From the NCBI GenBank assembly GCA_018399055.1, contig CP073762.1, positions 62,001 through 126,000 on the forward strand: DNA of 64,000 nucleotides. The letters are read 5' to 3'. The notes under the pieces were generated by a model. It saw only the letters and a list, made by a program, of their open reading frames with translations, was not told the DNA's origin and ran no database searches. Below are positions 1 to 10,347 of this stretch, piece by piece (position 1 is the first letter of the stretch; each line of letters starts with the position of its first letter). The translations under genes and the position numbers were made by a program. Source of the stretch: Simkaniaceae bacterium. GTDB taxonomy: Bacteria > Chlamydiota > Chlamydiia > Chlamydiales > Simkaniaceae.

Positions 1-1405
1 TCAGAAGTCCGTTGTCTCCAATCACCTCATTCTCATCGTAGCCTCGAACAGTTGCGTACCCTCCCAGTGAAATTTCTTCACTCGGAAGGAGCTTTCCAGA
101 TGCTTGCTGAAATAGGGTGTTGAGAACCCATGAAAACTTTCGAGGAAGTATCAGGGTTTGATCAAAGCGAAATGTTCCATAGATGTAGTTGCTTTTTGCC
201 CCTGATCTTTCTTGAGAAAAGTTATCATCATGATTGTAAGCTGTCATTCCTCCCGGACTAATATAGAGAAGAACTTCAAATGAACAGTTCCCTTTTTGGT
301 AGGTTATATCGCATCCATACCCCATAACAAATTGGGAAATATCGATAGAACTATCGAAAGTTTGATCTGTTGCAAATGCAAGAAAGTTATTTGTTCGTTT
401 AAACTCGTAGCTCATGGAAGTGTTATTTTTCCACGACCCAAAAGCCCTAAAGGGAATGACATACCTAGAACGAATTTGCCAGCTGTTTCCGTTTAGGTCT
501 GTGTCCTCATTCTTTGGAGGTTTTGTTTTGACGTAGGCTCCAAAAAATTCTAGGTAATTTCTCCAGGGGAGAGGAATGACGTAATTCCCAGACTGAGCAT
601 GCCATTTATTAAATGAGTCTGCAAATGTCCATTGATAATTGATACGGTGACCTATGCCCCATAAGTTACCATAATCGATTCCCGAATAATAACGGGAACG
701 TCCAGCAATAATGTTCCCTGTGTTTTGATATCCTCCATATACTTTCAAAGGAAAATGGTCTTTTGTTAGGAGGGTCACATCGGTTGTTCCTACTTCGGAC
801 CCAGGTTCATAAATCAGTTGCGTCGATCGAAAGGGATTGTTGTTAATCCAATCCAAGTCCTCACCCATGCGATTACTGCGAATAGGTTCCCCTGATTTTG
901 TCCTGATCATCGCAGCAATCTTCTCATTGGAGAAAAACTTTGCCCCCTCAGAATGAACGGCCCCTAATTCTCCAATCACAATCACAATGACGAGTTGACC
1001 ACAAGTAATGTCTTGCTCGGGGATGACCGCATTGACAATTGGATATCCCTTAGCTTGATAGTAATGAACCACCTCTTTTTTTATGGACTCTAGGATATCA
1101 GGAGAGATCGGATCACCAAGAAAGGGCTTCATTTTATTCAAAAATTTTTCTTCATCAGGAACGAAGAGTCCCTTGACACTCACACTGGGATATTCTGAAT
1201 TATTGCTCTCTGAGATATTTGTGTGGCATCCTTTAAAAAGTAAGTATCTTAGCTCGGGGGCTTTTGTCTTTTCTTCACACAAATGCTCTTGTGTATTCCT
1301 TGTATATAGCATCTCGCGCACCCCTGCTATTCCTGATACATGGATCAGTAAAAAGGTGATTACAAGGTGTTTTAATCGGATGAATCTTAACTTGCCGATA
1401 GACAC
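1..1405 (-). CDS. TpsB outer-membrane transporter (ShlB/FhaC family), 3' end cut by window edge
   Basis: The frame is open from a GTG at 1405 down to position 1, about 468 codons, and the C-terminus lies outside the window. The GTG overlaps the TAG stop of the upstream tpsA by one base. A GAGG ribosome site sits about 7 nt upstream, inside the end of tpsA, so the pair looks translationally coupled. Residues 1-28 give a hydrophobic signal-like segment, 60-190 fit two POTRA domains (SVSVKGLFVPDEEKFL, then a second unit), and the barrel begins near PLKVYGGYQNTGN, which matches the usual TpsB linker. Near the cut end the motif VRGY in GGYATVRGYDENEV is the conserved loop-6 motif of Omp85/TpsB transporters. 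By family, it should export the adjacent TpsA protein across the outer membrane. Confidence 0.88.
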   Translation of the reverse strand, partial: MSIGKLRFIRLKHLVITFLLIHVSGIAGVREMLYTRNTQEHLCEEKTKAPELRYLLFKGCHTNISESNNSEYPSVSVKGLFVPDEEKFLNKMKPFLGDPISPDILESIKKEVVHYYQAKGYPIVNAVIPEQDITCGQLVIVIVIGELGAVHSEGAKFFSNEKIAAMIRTKSGEPIRSNRMGEDLDWINNNPFRSTQLIYEPGSEVGTTDVTLLTKDHFPLKVYGGYQNTGNIIAGRSRYYSGIDYGNLWGIGHRINYQWTFADSFNKWHAQSGNYVIPLPWRNYLEFFGAYVKTKPPKNEDTDLNGNSWQIRSRYVIPFRAFGSWKNNTSMSYEFKRTNNFLAFATDQTFDSSIDISQFVMGYGCDITYQKGNCSFEVLLYISPGGMTAYNHDDNFSQERSGAKSNYIYGTFRFDQTLILPRKFSWVLNTLFQQASGKLLPSEEISLGGYATVRGYDENEVIGDNGLL

Positions 1406-4400
1406 TATTTTCCTCTATTGAGTTGCCCTTGATGTATATGCTCAGTGTTGATGCTTGTATTTTCAGATACCCCTGCCTGGCTTTCTATGTTTCCTTTCAA
1501 GAGGTCATCAAGATTGAGAACGGTCCCCAGATTGGAAGTCCAAACGTTATAGTAGATCTGTTGACTGGTGTTCAGTTGAAAGTATTCAATTTCTTTTGTC
1601 AAGGTTAGAGTTAAATCTGTTCGAAGCCCCTGTATTTTTTCTAGAGAACTCGGGGGACTTACAGGGTTGGATGGGGAAACATCAAGCGTATAGTTTCCTA
1701 CGATTGTTCCAATATTGACAAAACCCTTACCGAGATTTGAGGCTGTGCCTGAATAAGGACCTGTCAAAGAGATTATCGCAGGGGAAGAAAAAGCATTATA
1801 ATCGAGAGTATTACTTGTAGCAGGGGCTCCTCCATCTACAAATCCTGCTAATGTCGCTCCATCAGAAAAGACAAAGGTATCTCCCAGAATCCCCCCAGCT
1901 AGGTTTGAAAACTCTGTAAAAGTAAGATATCCTGTCTGAGGAAATGCTGCGTTAATCAAAATTCCTTGCTGATTTCCAGTAATATTCCACGTACTGGTGA
2001 GATTGTTTCCTACCAGCGTGTTGTCCAATCCTGGAGGGGCATTGATGATTTGAAACCCTGTAAGTCGATTGAGGTTCACGATAGCAGGCTGAGTCCATCC
2101 AGGATCGAATACTAAGGTGTTTTGCCCAGGTCCTGCATGGATGGTAGGTAAAATGATATTGGGACCAATATTATAGGTATAGTTTGCACTATTGCCAATT
2201 AAGCGAAGGATATTGGTATAGGATGTTGTTCCCATTCCCCCTGGGTTCAAAAAACCAGTGGTCGTTGAAGTGACATCCCAAACAGTATCAAAAGCAGGAA
2301 TGTGAATAGAATTGATTCCTTGTCCCCCATCAATTCCGACAGATCCTGTAAGCCTGAAGGCTCCATCAATAAAGAAAATATCAGTCTGTGTTCCTCCTTG
2401 GAGATTGGGAAAGTTGGTGAAGGTAAACGAAACAGGAAGAGGATACGTGGAGTTTTCTAGAACTCCCGAGTCATTGGCTGTAATATGCCATCGATTGAAT
2501 TGGTTATTTCCAATCAATGTGTTGTCCAATCCAATGGGAGCATTGATAACTTGAAAACCAGTCACAGTATTCAAGTCAATAGTGACGGGAACGGTCCAAC
2601 CTCCTCCAAAATTGATCGTGTTGATCCCACTTCCCGCATCAACGGTAGGAGGAATAGTATTGGTTGTTAGAGTAAAAGTGTCATTCCCTAATCCTCCATA
2701 CAGAGTTCCAATATTCACATAAGAGGTTGCTCCTACCGCCCCTGAAGATTGCAGTGTTCCAGAGGTCTGGCTTAAGATATTCCAAGTGTTATCGAGGTTT
2801 GGAGCCGTCAGGGTATTTGTTCCAGCACCGCCATCAATTTCTCCACTGACTTGGTAAGCACCAAGAAATAAAAAGCTATCATCCAAAGTGCCCCCTGTTA
2901 AGTTTTGGATCCCTGTAAATGAAGTACTTCCAATGACGTCTTCTGGTTCCAGGGTCCCTCCATTATTGGTTGTAATTGTCCATGTATTGAGAAGATCTGG
3001 ACCCACGATTGTATTTGCTGTTCCATTTCCTACTATTCCACCGGAAATTTGAAAAGGGCCTGTGAAATAGATCGTATCTTGAGCAGTTCCTGTTTGAATA
3101 GATGTGATATTGGAAAAGAGGGTTACCCCTAAGGATCCTATTGGAGTCAAATTCCCAGCATTGTTCCCGGTAATAGTCCAGCTATTATCGACATTTGGAG
3201 CTGTTAAGGTATTGTTTCCGCTTCCCCCACTGATTCCCATCGGTCCAGAGAGTGTGTAAGACCCATCAAAAATAAAGGCGTCACTGCTTGTTCCTCCAAT
3301 TAGGGAAGTAAAGTTTGTGAAGGTAAAATTTGTAGGGCTAGGATACGCCGAGTTGGTGAGAGTTCCGGCGTTATCGCCTGTAATGTGCCAGGCATTTGTC
3401 AGGTTATTTCCTTGGAGGGTATTATTGAGCCCAAGTGGGCCATTGATCAATTGAAAGCCATGAGTGGTATTTAAATCAATCGAAGCGGGGTCTGACCAAG
3501 ATCCTGTGTAGTTTAAGGTATTAATCCCTCCACCAGCATCAATCGACGGATTATTAATGTTGGGAGAAAGGTTAAATGTATCATTCCCACTTCCTCCTTC
3601 AAGCGAAGAGATATTTTGGTAGTTTGTCGTTCCTCCACCTGTGGAAGTTAATGTTCCATTTGTCAAAGAAGCGAGACTCCAAACAGTTTCACTATTCGGC
3701 CCTGTTAAACGATTGGATCCTCCTCCCCCATCCATCACTCCACTTAGAGAGAAGGCTCCATTGAAGACAAAGGTATCCGCTTGATTTCCTCCGGTGAAGC
3801 TTTGAGTATTGTTGAGGGGTGTTGTAAGCCCTCCAGAACTAACCATTCCCGCATTATCTGCTGTTACTGTCCAAGTGGTGGTTGCATTGGGTCCTATCAC
3901 TTGGTTTGTTCCTCCTCCACCATTGACTCCTCCGGACAACTTTCCATTTACTGCAATCGTGATTGTATCGTTTCCTGTTCCACCAACAATGGATTCAATA
4001 TTTGAAAAGGAAATGCCTTGAGAAAGGGTATCCGGAAGGAGAGATCCTGCACCGATTCCTGTAATTGTCCAGCTCGTGTTGGTATTGGGCCCAGTAATTT
4101 GATTGTTACCGGTGTTCCCATTGATAGAGCCGCTAAGTGAATAAGCTCCGTCAAAAACAAAGATATCGTCTCCACCACCGCTTAAAGAACCGACTTGAGT
4201 GAAAGATGTGGGTTGTCCCGCTCCGGAAGGCTGTATTGTCCCTGCATTATTTCCTGTCACGTGCCATGTTGTCGTGCCACTTGGCCCTATCAATGTATTT
4301 GTCCCACTCCCCCCTTGAATCCCACCATCCAAAAAGCAATCTCCGGTCAGAGCAAACGTGTCTTCTTGACTTCCTCCGATAAGAGTTTGAATATTAGTAA

Positions 4401-7400
4401 GCATTGTTACCCCCGCACCTGGGTTTATAGACCCTTCATTATTTCCATCAATTGTCCAAACCGTTGTGATATCAGGGGCTATCACACTATTACTTCCCCC
4501 ATTTCCATTAATCCCACCGGTCATGACCGCGTTTGCAGTAAAGACAATCGTGTCATTCCCTGATCCTCCTTGAATTGCAGGGATGTTTAAAAAATTTGTC
4601 GCTCCTGAGGCACCAATCGGCAAAAGAGTCCCAGCATTATTTCCTGTAACAGTCCAAGCAACATCTCCGGGAGGGGCATCGAGAACATTAGACCCACCCC
4701 CTCCATTGATTCCCGTCGCTCCGCTTAATCGATAGGGACCACTAAATGTAAAAGTATCGACGTTGGATCCCCCAATGAAATTTTGAATATTGTTTAAGTT
4801 CGTCGTTCCCGTAGCTCCTGTAGGAAAGAGGGTTCCTGTATTGTCTCCTATAATTGTCCATGTATTAACCAGGTCTGGCCCTGTCACGGAATTGGTTCCT
4901 CCATTCCCATCAATTCCTCCTGTCATGCGTGCTGCTGCGGTAAAAATCACTGAATCATTCTGACTTCCCCCAATAATAGAGCTGACACCTGAGAAGAGGG
5001 TGGCTCCGGAAGCATTAGCAGGGTTAATATAACCGGTATCATCCGCTGTTACATACCAAGTATTATTAAGATTTGGCGCTGTAATCGTATTGGTCCCCGT
5101 TCCTCCAATGAACCCATTTCCATCGACTTGATAAGCTCCATTGAGTTGATAATTGTTGTTAACGTTTCCTCCATTTAAAGATCCAATATTTGAAAAATTG
5201 GTAGGATCATTGGCTCCCGTTGGAGTCAGGATTCCTTCATTATCACCTGTGATAGACCAATCATTTATCACATTCGGTCCTTGGAGGGTATTGGATCCTC
5301 CTCCTCCATCAAGGGTTCCAGTGATTTGGTAGGCATCAAGGAATTGGAAGGTATCGTTTCCTCCTCCTCCATTAATGTTTTGGATCGATTGCCAGTTAGA
5401 CAAAGCCGCACTTCCTGGAGTCAGCGTTCCTTGATCATTCCCAGTGATGATCCAAGTATTGGTCGTACTAGGCGCGGTGAGAATATTCACACCACTCCCT
5501 CCATTGATTGTCCCACTGATTTGATACTCTCCAATAAAGAGGAATGTATCATCGTTTGTCCCCCCATTAAGCTGCGCAAAATGGGTAAAAGAAAATGGAT
5601 TGGGAGAAGGGTAGGCTGTATTTTCTAAGGTTCCTTCATCATTTCCGGTGATACGCCACGTATTGACTAGATTGTTCCCAATGAGGATATTTGCAAGACC
5701 GACAGGCGCATTAATCACCTGAAACTGTGTTGTGGTATTTAAGTCAACAGTCACAGGGGCTGCCCAACTTCCTAAGTAGGTGAGAGTATTGACCCCACCC
5801 CCCACATCAATGGAAGGGGCAGTGATATTGGGGGATAGGACGAAACTATCGTTACCACTTCCTCCAACAAGAGCTGCGATATTTTGATAATCCGTATCGC
5901 CGGCTAGGTCTGGAGTTAAGATCCCTCCGAAACCGGAAGTGATCTGCCAAGTTGTGGGTGTATTAGATCCAATCAACGTATTGATTCCTCCTCCTCCGTC
6001 GATCCCCTCCGAAAGATAATAAGCTCCTTGGAAAGTAAATGTATCATTTTGGGAACCCCCTTGAATCGCTTCGATAGCAGTGAATTTTGAGGCTCCACCA
6101 CCCCCATTGATCGTTCCAGAATCATTTGCTGTAATTTTCCAAGTGGTGGTTAAATCAGGACCAATCAGGGTATTTTTTGTTGAGGCTCCCCCTCCATTAA
6201 TGCCAATCAATCCCGTTAACTGGAAAGCTCCATCGATATAGAAAGTATCGTCTAGCCCCCCACCTGTAATATTGGGGAAATTTGTGAAGGTAAAGGCTGA
6301 ATAAGTTGCGTTGGAGAGTGTTCCTTCATTACTGCCAGTCACATGCCACGTGGAAGTCTCGTTTATTCCTATCAACGTGTTGTCTTGACCGGAAGGACCA
6401 TTGATCATTTCAAATCCCAGAACTAATCCCAGATCGACAGTGACCGGATTGGTCCATGTCCCCACATAGTTGAGCGTATTAGAGCCCCCTCCAGCATCAA
6501 TCGTGGGAAGGAGCATATTTGCCGATAGGTTAAAGGTGTCATTTGCTGATCCACCGTTAAGGGTTGGAAAATTGGAAAAGGTGAATGGGGACTGACTCGG
6601 ATACTGAGAGTTTGTCATTGTTCCCCCATTGGAAGTTATTATGTTCCATGTCGTTGTTTCATCCATTCCTGTGAGAGTATTATTCAAATTGATGGGGCCA
6701 TTGATGATTTGGAATCCTGTGACCGTATTAAGATCAAGAGCAATGGGACTACTCCATGTCCCAACATAGCTTAGAGTATTGACTCCTCCTCCTGAGTCAA
6801 TATTGGGAAGGGCAATATCTGCTGCAAGATTAAAAGTATCATTACTATTCGATCCCTCCAATGTCCCTATATTTTGATATTGCGTGCTTCCTCCACCCAT
6901 TGTGATCATTCCACTCGTCTGTGCATCGATATCCCATGTTGTAGAAACATTCGCAGATTTTAAGGTATTGGACCCAGTTCCCCCATTGATGGTTCCCCCC
7001 AAGGCAATGGAACCGCTGTTGAAAGTAAATGTATCGGTTCCTGTTCCTCCTGTTAAAGATTGAATATTTGTTAAAGCAATCATCAAGCTTCCAGCATTCA
7101 TTGTCGCTTGATTATTCCCTGTAATGACCCAGTCCGTGTTAACATTAGGTCCGATAACGGTATTCGTTCCTCCTCCTCCATCGATCCCATCGATCTGGTA
7201 ATTTCCATTAAAGGTAAATTGATCATTTCCACTTCCTCCCATAAGAGACGCAATATCGGTAAAAGAGACCGATCCAAGCATTCCTTGATTATTCCCTGTG
7301 ATCAACCAGTTATTGCTACCACTAGGGCCTGTTAGACTGTTCGAACCACTTCCTCCACTTATTGTGGCTGTCTGGCCTGAAACATTGATAGCGTAAGCAT

Positions 7401-10140
7401 TACCTGAAGCTCCTCCATTGACTTGCAACGTTCCTGTGGAAACAAGACCATTTACATTCAGGATTCCCGATGAACTCAGCCCCAAATTAAAGATGACACT
7501 GTTGGAGCCTGCATTGACTGCATCGATCACAGAAATTTGTTTTCCATATAGAGTAACAGGATCTTGCAGTGTCACGTCACCGATTTCAATAGTACTGTTT
7601 TGGTCTGTACGACCAATTATAATTTGAGAAAATCCATTGCTTAAATTGTTGATTGAGGAAGTATCCAGATTTAAGGTCCCTGCCGTTCCATTTCCAATTC
7701 CAATAGTTGTGGAGGATTGTGCAGGTTGCAGGGTTAATATTCCTGTTCCACTGATCGTACTATTGAATGCCATCTGATCTGAAATCAGTTGAATAGGTCT
7801 CCCTCCCGACGTGGCAAGAGCGCCGTTGACTTGCATGAGCCCGCTAGAATTTTGCATTATCAATGGGTTGGGATGGGTATAGGCACCAATCACAAATGAC
7901 CCTGTCCCATCGGACCGCCCAAAGATTCTCGCGCTAAATCCATTTTGTAAGGCATTTAAAAAAGAAGTAGGAAGATTCAAACCTTGACCAGCCGCCGTTC
8001 CCACACCAATTGAGGTAGAAGCAGTGCTTTGCTGCACGGTCAAAGCCCCAGTTCCTGCAATCTGCAGATTCGAAAATTGAGAAAAGGGCTCAATTAGGTC
8101 TGCTACCATGCTAATATCTCCAACTGTTGTGGAAGACCCTATCTTAACAGTTTGATCAAATAAAATGCTTCCCCTGGAGGCTTCCAATGTAATGTTTCCT
8201 GCTTGGGTCTCAATAGTGGTGGTTCCACTTCCATCTCCTATCAAGATCCCATACAGTCCGTTAGGTTGACCTGTAATAATAATATTTCCTTGCTGAGCAG
8301 TTGTTCCTGAAGTCGCAATTTGGTTGCTTCCATCAAAAGAAACACCATTGTTCCCCCCTATTCCCACAATAGAGATATTTCCATCAACACTTGTCAATAC
8401 TGCATCTAAAAAATAAACAGCGTCTGGAGTTGATGTCGCGCTCGTCGTTCCTTGAATCGTAATATCTCCACCATTGGAGCCTGATCCACTAGAGGTAATA
8501 GTTGATTCCAAGATTTCAATGGCACGCCCATTTGAAACGTTTCCATTCAAATGGATGTTTCCTTGTTGAGAGCTCATTGAAGTGTATGAGAGACGAACTT
8601 CCCCCCCTGCTGTGAGCCCTGCATTAAAATCCATTGCTGTGAAATTCGAGGAGCCCGAATAGGAGTTTTCTATCATTAAAGGAAGCCCAGGAAAACCGGC
8701 ACAGAAGATGTCACTATCTGCGTTAATCGTAAGTGTTGTTGGAGCACTCCATGATAAATTTGCATCAAAAGTGACAATTCCTTGTGAACTGAAAGACGAA
8801 GAGGTAGAAATCAAAACATTTCCTGAATTGAGTCCGCTTGCTAAATTAGAGACGTCTAAGTCAGCAGAAGTTGCATTAGGATGGTACTCACCAGGACTGG
8901 TGGGAAAGTGTGGATTGCTAGATCCTCCATAATTTCCAATGATAATATCAGTGGGATCGAGAAAAAGTGTTCCTCGGTCTCCCTTCACCGTTGATAAATC
9001 AACCTTTCCGCGATAAGACAGGTGCTTGGGAGAAGAGACTTCAATAAAACCACCTCCCGTGACACCACTCACATCAATCGATCCCAAATGGGTGGCACTT
9101 TGATCCCCCCAAACAATTACCCGCCCTCCTACTCCACTCACTTTCGAATGGGCGTAAACTTGTGCTTGCTTATCAATAAAAGCAACTTGAGCATTCTTGA
9201 TGAGGGGATTCTTTCCCTGATAATCTCCTCCAATGAGAACTTCACCTCCATTTCTTGTGCCGCTTCCATCTACAACAGCCTGCTCCATCAACCCCACTTG
9301 GTCCCCAAGGATATGAATGATTCCCCCTTCCCCATTTTCTTTATCAGCTTTTAACTGACCTGTGACCTGTGTGATTCCTTGCTCTGCAACAAGGCGTATT
9401 TTTCCTCCTTCATTTTGAATACCTGTTGCTTGCACCAGCCCGCTTTGATTAATCGCTAGAGAATAGGCATTCTCTCCAGCTGCTTTGATTACAGCCTCCG
9501 CTCCTTTCAGTGTTCCTTCATTGAAAACAGTCCCTCCTGAAGCAGGTCGGATGTAGATTTGTTCCCCATCATCTTCCTTGAGTAAGATTTCGGTTCCTCC
9601 AACAAGGGCTGCCTTCCCTTCACACGCTTCGATCTTCCCAGAGTTTTCAACATTTTTGGCTAAGACAAAAAGGTCCCCTCCCTCCGTTTTAATAGTGCCT
9701 AAGTTGACAATTTTTGCCTCAGATTGACCTGAAAATAGCAGAGGCTGTCCGGATAAGAATGACTCATCTTGAATGTCTAGAGTTGATGCAACAAACCCAG
9801 CAGTTTCAATCCTCCCCTCTCTTCCAATCAAGATTCCATTTTTATTGAGAAGAAAAACTTTTCCATTACTTGTGAGAGACCCATAAATCTCTGAGGTGTT
9901 TTTACCTATTACTCTATTGAGAAGTGCTCCATTTTTCGACGGCTGAACAATTTCTACCCGTTCTCCTTTTCCAATGGAAAATTCTTCCCAGTTCACCACC
10001 GCTCGGTCAGAGTGTTGGCGGATCGTTATATTGTTTCCTTCATTCAACACTTCAACATTCCCAGCAACAACCTTTTTATTAGAAGGAGCCGCAACCAAGC
10101 TAGTCAAAGGAATCAGAATAAAAAAAAGGATCATTTTCAT
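1405..10140 (-). CDS. Giant TpsA exoprotein: filamentous-haemagglutinin N-domain plus RTX-like repeats
   Basis: The protein has 2,911 residues. Residues 1-18 are a short signal peptide (MKMILFFILIPLTSLVAA). Residues 25-270 form a TPS/FHA secretion domain, with FSIGKGERVEIVQP and the variant secretion motif LLNKNGILIG (usually NPNG). Residues 270-930 are beta-helix-like, with many 'GGDITIQG'-style strands. From about residue 930 to 2750 there are about 25 modules of roughly 73 residues, each with a TWxITGNNxGTL strand, a nonapeptide such as GGSGNDTFT that fits the RTX calcium-binding consensus, and a second glycine turn (GGGGTNTLIG). Several modules are extended by a segment with consensus GFQxINxPxGLxNTLxG. 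No barrel is visible at the C-terminus, so export must rely on the adjacent TpsB. Likely a surface adhesin or secreted fibre; the ligand is unknown. Confidence 0.88.
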   Translation of the reverse strand: MKMILFFILIPLTSLVAAPSNKKVVAGNVEVLNEGNNITIRQHSDRAVVNWEEFSIGKGERVEIVQPSKNGALLNRVIGKNTSEIYGSLTSNGKVFLLNKNGILIGREGRIETAGFVASTLDIQDESFLSGQPLLFSGQSEAKIVNLGTIKTEGGDLFVLAKNVENSGKIEACEGKAALVGGTEILLKEDDGEQIYIRPASGGTVFNEGTLKGAEAVIKAAGENAYSLAINQSGLVQATGIQNEGGKIRLVAEQGITQVTGQLKADKENGEGGIIHILGDQVGLMEQAVVDGSGTRNGGEVLIGGDYQGKNPLIKNAQVAFIDKQAQVYAHSKVSGVGGRVIVWGDQSATHLGSIDVSGVTGGGFIEVSSPKHLSYRGKVDLSTVKGDRGTLFLDPTDIIIGNYGGSSNPHFPTSPGEYHPNATSADLDVSNLASGLNSGNVLISTSSSFSSQGIVTFDANLSWSAPTTLTINADSDIFCAGFPGLPLMIENSYSGSSNFTAMDFNAGLTAGGEVRLSYTSMSSQQGNIHLNGNVSNGRAIEILESTITSSGSGSNGGDITIQGTTSATSTPDAVYFLDAVLTSVDGNISIVGIGGNNGVSFDGSNQIATSGTTAQQGNIIITGQPNGLYGILIGDGSGTTTIETQAGNITLEASRGSILFDQTVKIGSSTTVGDISMVADLIEPFSQFSNLQIAGTGALTVQQSTASTSIGVGTAAGQGLNLPTSFLNALQNGFSARIFGRSDGTGSFVIGAYTHPNPLIMQNSSGLMQVNGALATSGGRPIQLISDQMAFNSTISGTGILTLQPAQSSTTIGIGNGTAGTLNLDTSSINNLSNGFSQIIIGRTDQNSTIEIGDVTLQDPVTLYGKQISVIDAVNAGSNSVIFNLGLSSSGILNVNGLVSTGTLQVNGGASGNAYAINVSGQTATISGGSGSNSLTGPSGSNNWLITGNNQGMLGSVSFTDIASLMGGSGNDQFTFNGNYQIDGIDGGGGTNTVIGPNVNTDWVITGNNQATMNAGSLMIALTNIQSLTGGTGTDTFTFNSGSIALGGTINGGTGSNTLKSANVSTTWDIDAQTSGMITMGGGSTQYQNIGTLEGSNSNDTFNLAADIALPNIDSGGGVNTLSYVGTWSSPIALDLNTVTGFQIINGPINLNNTLTGMDETTTWNIITSNGGTMTNSQYPSQSPFTFSNFPTLNGGSANDTFNLSANMLLPTIDAGGGSNTLNYVGTWTNPVTVDLGLVLGFEMINGPSGQDNTLIGINETSTWHVTGSNEGTLSNATYSAFTFTNFPNITGGGLDDTFYIDGAFQLTGLIGINGGGASTKNTLIGPDLTTTWKITANDSGTINGGGGASKFTAIEAIQGGSQNDTFTFQGAYYLSEGIDGGGGINTLIGSNTPTTWQITSGFGGILTPDLAGDTDYQNIAALVGGSGNDSFVLSPNITAPSIDVGGGVNTLTYLGSWAAPVTVDLNTTTQFQVINAPVGLANILIGNNLVNTWRITGNDEGTLENTAYPSPNPFSFTHFAQLNGGTNDDTFLFIGEYQISGTINGGSGVNILTAPSTTNTWIITGNDQGTLTPGSAALSNWQSIQNINGGGGNDTFQFLDAYQITGTLDGGGGSNTLQGPNVINDWSITGDNEGILTPTGANDPTNFSNIGSLNGGNVNNNYQLNGAYQVDGNGFIGGTGTNTITAPNLNNTWYVTADDTGYINPANASGATLFSGVSSIIGGSQNDSVIFTAAARMTGGIDGNGGTNSVTGPDLVNTWTIIGDNTGTLFPTGATGTTNLNNIQNFIGGSNVDTFTFSGPYRLSGATGINGGGGSNVLDAPPGDVAWTVTGNNAGTLLPIGASGATNFLNIPAIQGGSGNDTIVFTANAVMTGGINGNGGSNSVIAPDITTVWTIDGNNEGSINPGAGVTMLTNIQTLIGGSQEDTFALTGDCFLDGGIQGGSGTNTLIGPSGTTTWHVTGNNAGTIQPSGAGQPTSFTQVGSLSGGGDDIFVFDGAYSLSGSINGNTGNNQITGPNTNTSWTITGIGAGSLLPDTLSQGISFSNIESIVGGTGNDTITIAVNGKLSGGVNGGGGTNQVIGPNATTTWTVTADNAGMVSSGGLTTPLNNTQSFTGGNQADTFVFNGAFSLSGVMDGGGGSNRLTGPNSETVWSLASLTNGTLTSTGGGTTNYQNISSLEGGSGNDTFNLSPNINNPSIDAGGGINTLNYTGSWSDPASIDLNTTHGFQLINGPLGLNNTLQGNNLTNAWHITGDNAGTLTNSAYPSPTNFTFTNFTSLIGGTSSDAFIFDGSYTLSGPMGISGGSGNNTLTAPNVDNSWTITGNNAGNLTPIGSLGVTLFSNITSIQTGTAQDTIYFTGPFQISGGIVGNGTANTIVGPDLLNTWTITTNNGGTLEPEDVIGSTSFTGIQNLTGGTLDDSFLFLGAYQVSGEIDGGAGTNTLTAPNLDNTWNILSQTSGTLQSSGAVGATSYVNIGTLYGGLGNDTFTLTTNTIPPTVDAGSGINTINFGGGWTVPVTIDLNTVTGFQVINAPIGLDNTLIGNNQFNRWHITANDSGVLENSTYPLPVSFTFTNFPNLQGGTQTDIFFIDGAFRLTGSVGIDGGQGINSIHIPAFDTVWDVTSTTTGFLNPGGMGTTSYTNILRLIGNSANYTYNIGPNIILPTIHAGPGQNTLVFDPGWTQPAIVNLNRLTGFQIINAPPGLDNTLVGNNLTSTWNITGNQQGILINAAFPQTGYLTFTEFSNLAGGILGDTFVFSDGATLAGFVDGGAPATSNTLDYNAFSSPAIISLTGPYSGTASNLGKGFVNIGTIVGNYTLDVSPSNPVSPPSSLEKIQGLRTDLTLTLTKEIEYFQLNTSQQIYYNVWTSNLGTVLNLDDLLKGNIESQAGVSENTSINTEHIHQGQLNRGK
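1870..7350 (-). repeat. About 25 tandem modules of roughly 220 bp inside tpsA
   Basis: Counting the recurring W[ILV]T-type strand gives 25 copies, from SNNWLITGNN (near 7310) to TSTWNITGNQ (near 1990). Each is paired with a GGxGxDxFx or GGxxxDxFx turn. Copies are diverged at both DNA and protein level, so this is an old tandem array rather than a recent expansion. Two size classes appear: a short one and a longer one carrying an extra 'DLNTxxGFQxINxP' insert, placed irregularly along the array. Confidence 0.85.
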
Positions 10141-10187
10141 TTTAACTTTTACTCATCGCCTATTTTGAGAAGTACGAATAACAACTG

Positions 10188-10233
10188 ATTATAAGATTCT
10201 GATTATCACAGCCCGTTTTTAGATTCTATTATA
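10188..10233 (-). promoter_or_regulatory. Candidate -10 boxes upstream of tpsA
   Basis: Two exact TATAAT hexamers on the minus strand lie at 10228-10233 and 10188-10193, 48-93 bp before the tpsA start. Neither has a convincing -35 box at 16-18 bp, so the assignment is weak. The rest of the 10141-10347 gap is AT-rich, with nothing else recognisable. The tpsA ribosome site is also weak (AAAAG). Confidence 0.3.
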
Positions 10234-10347
10234 TGTTTTTATTGAAGAAAAATCTATTCCTCCCAAATTAATCACTTGAAACTATTTTGAATTAAATTGT
10301 GGCATACTTAGCCTTTTGAGCTTTAACACACATACGTCCTCAAACTA

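Noticed and set aside
1870-7350. Possible CRISPR-like regular repeats
   Set aside because: The repeats are coding, diverged and about 220 bp long, with no constant short repeat or unique spacers.
1083-9354. Many plus-strand frames of 60-120 codons opposite tpsA
   Set aside because: They lie in a stretch where the minus strand codes continuously, have low-complexity Ser/Pro-rich text from the Gly-rich repeats, and lack ribosome sites.
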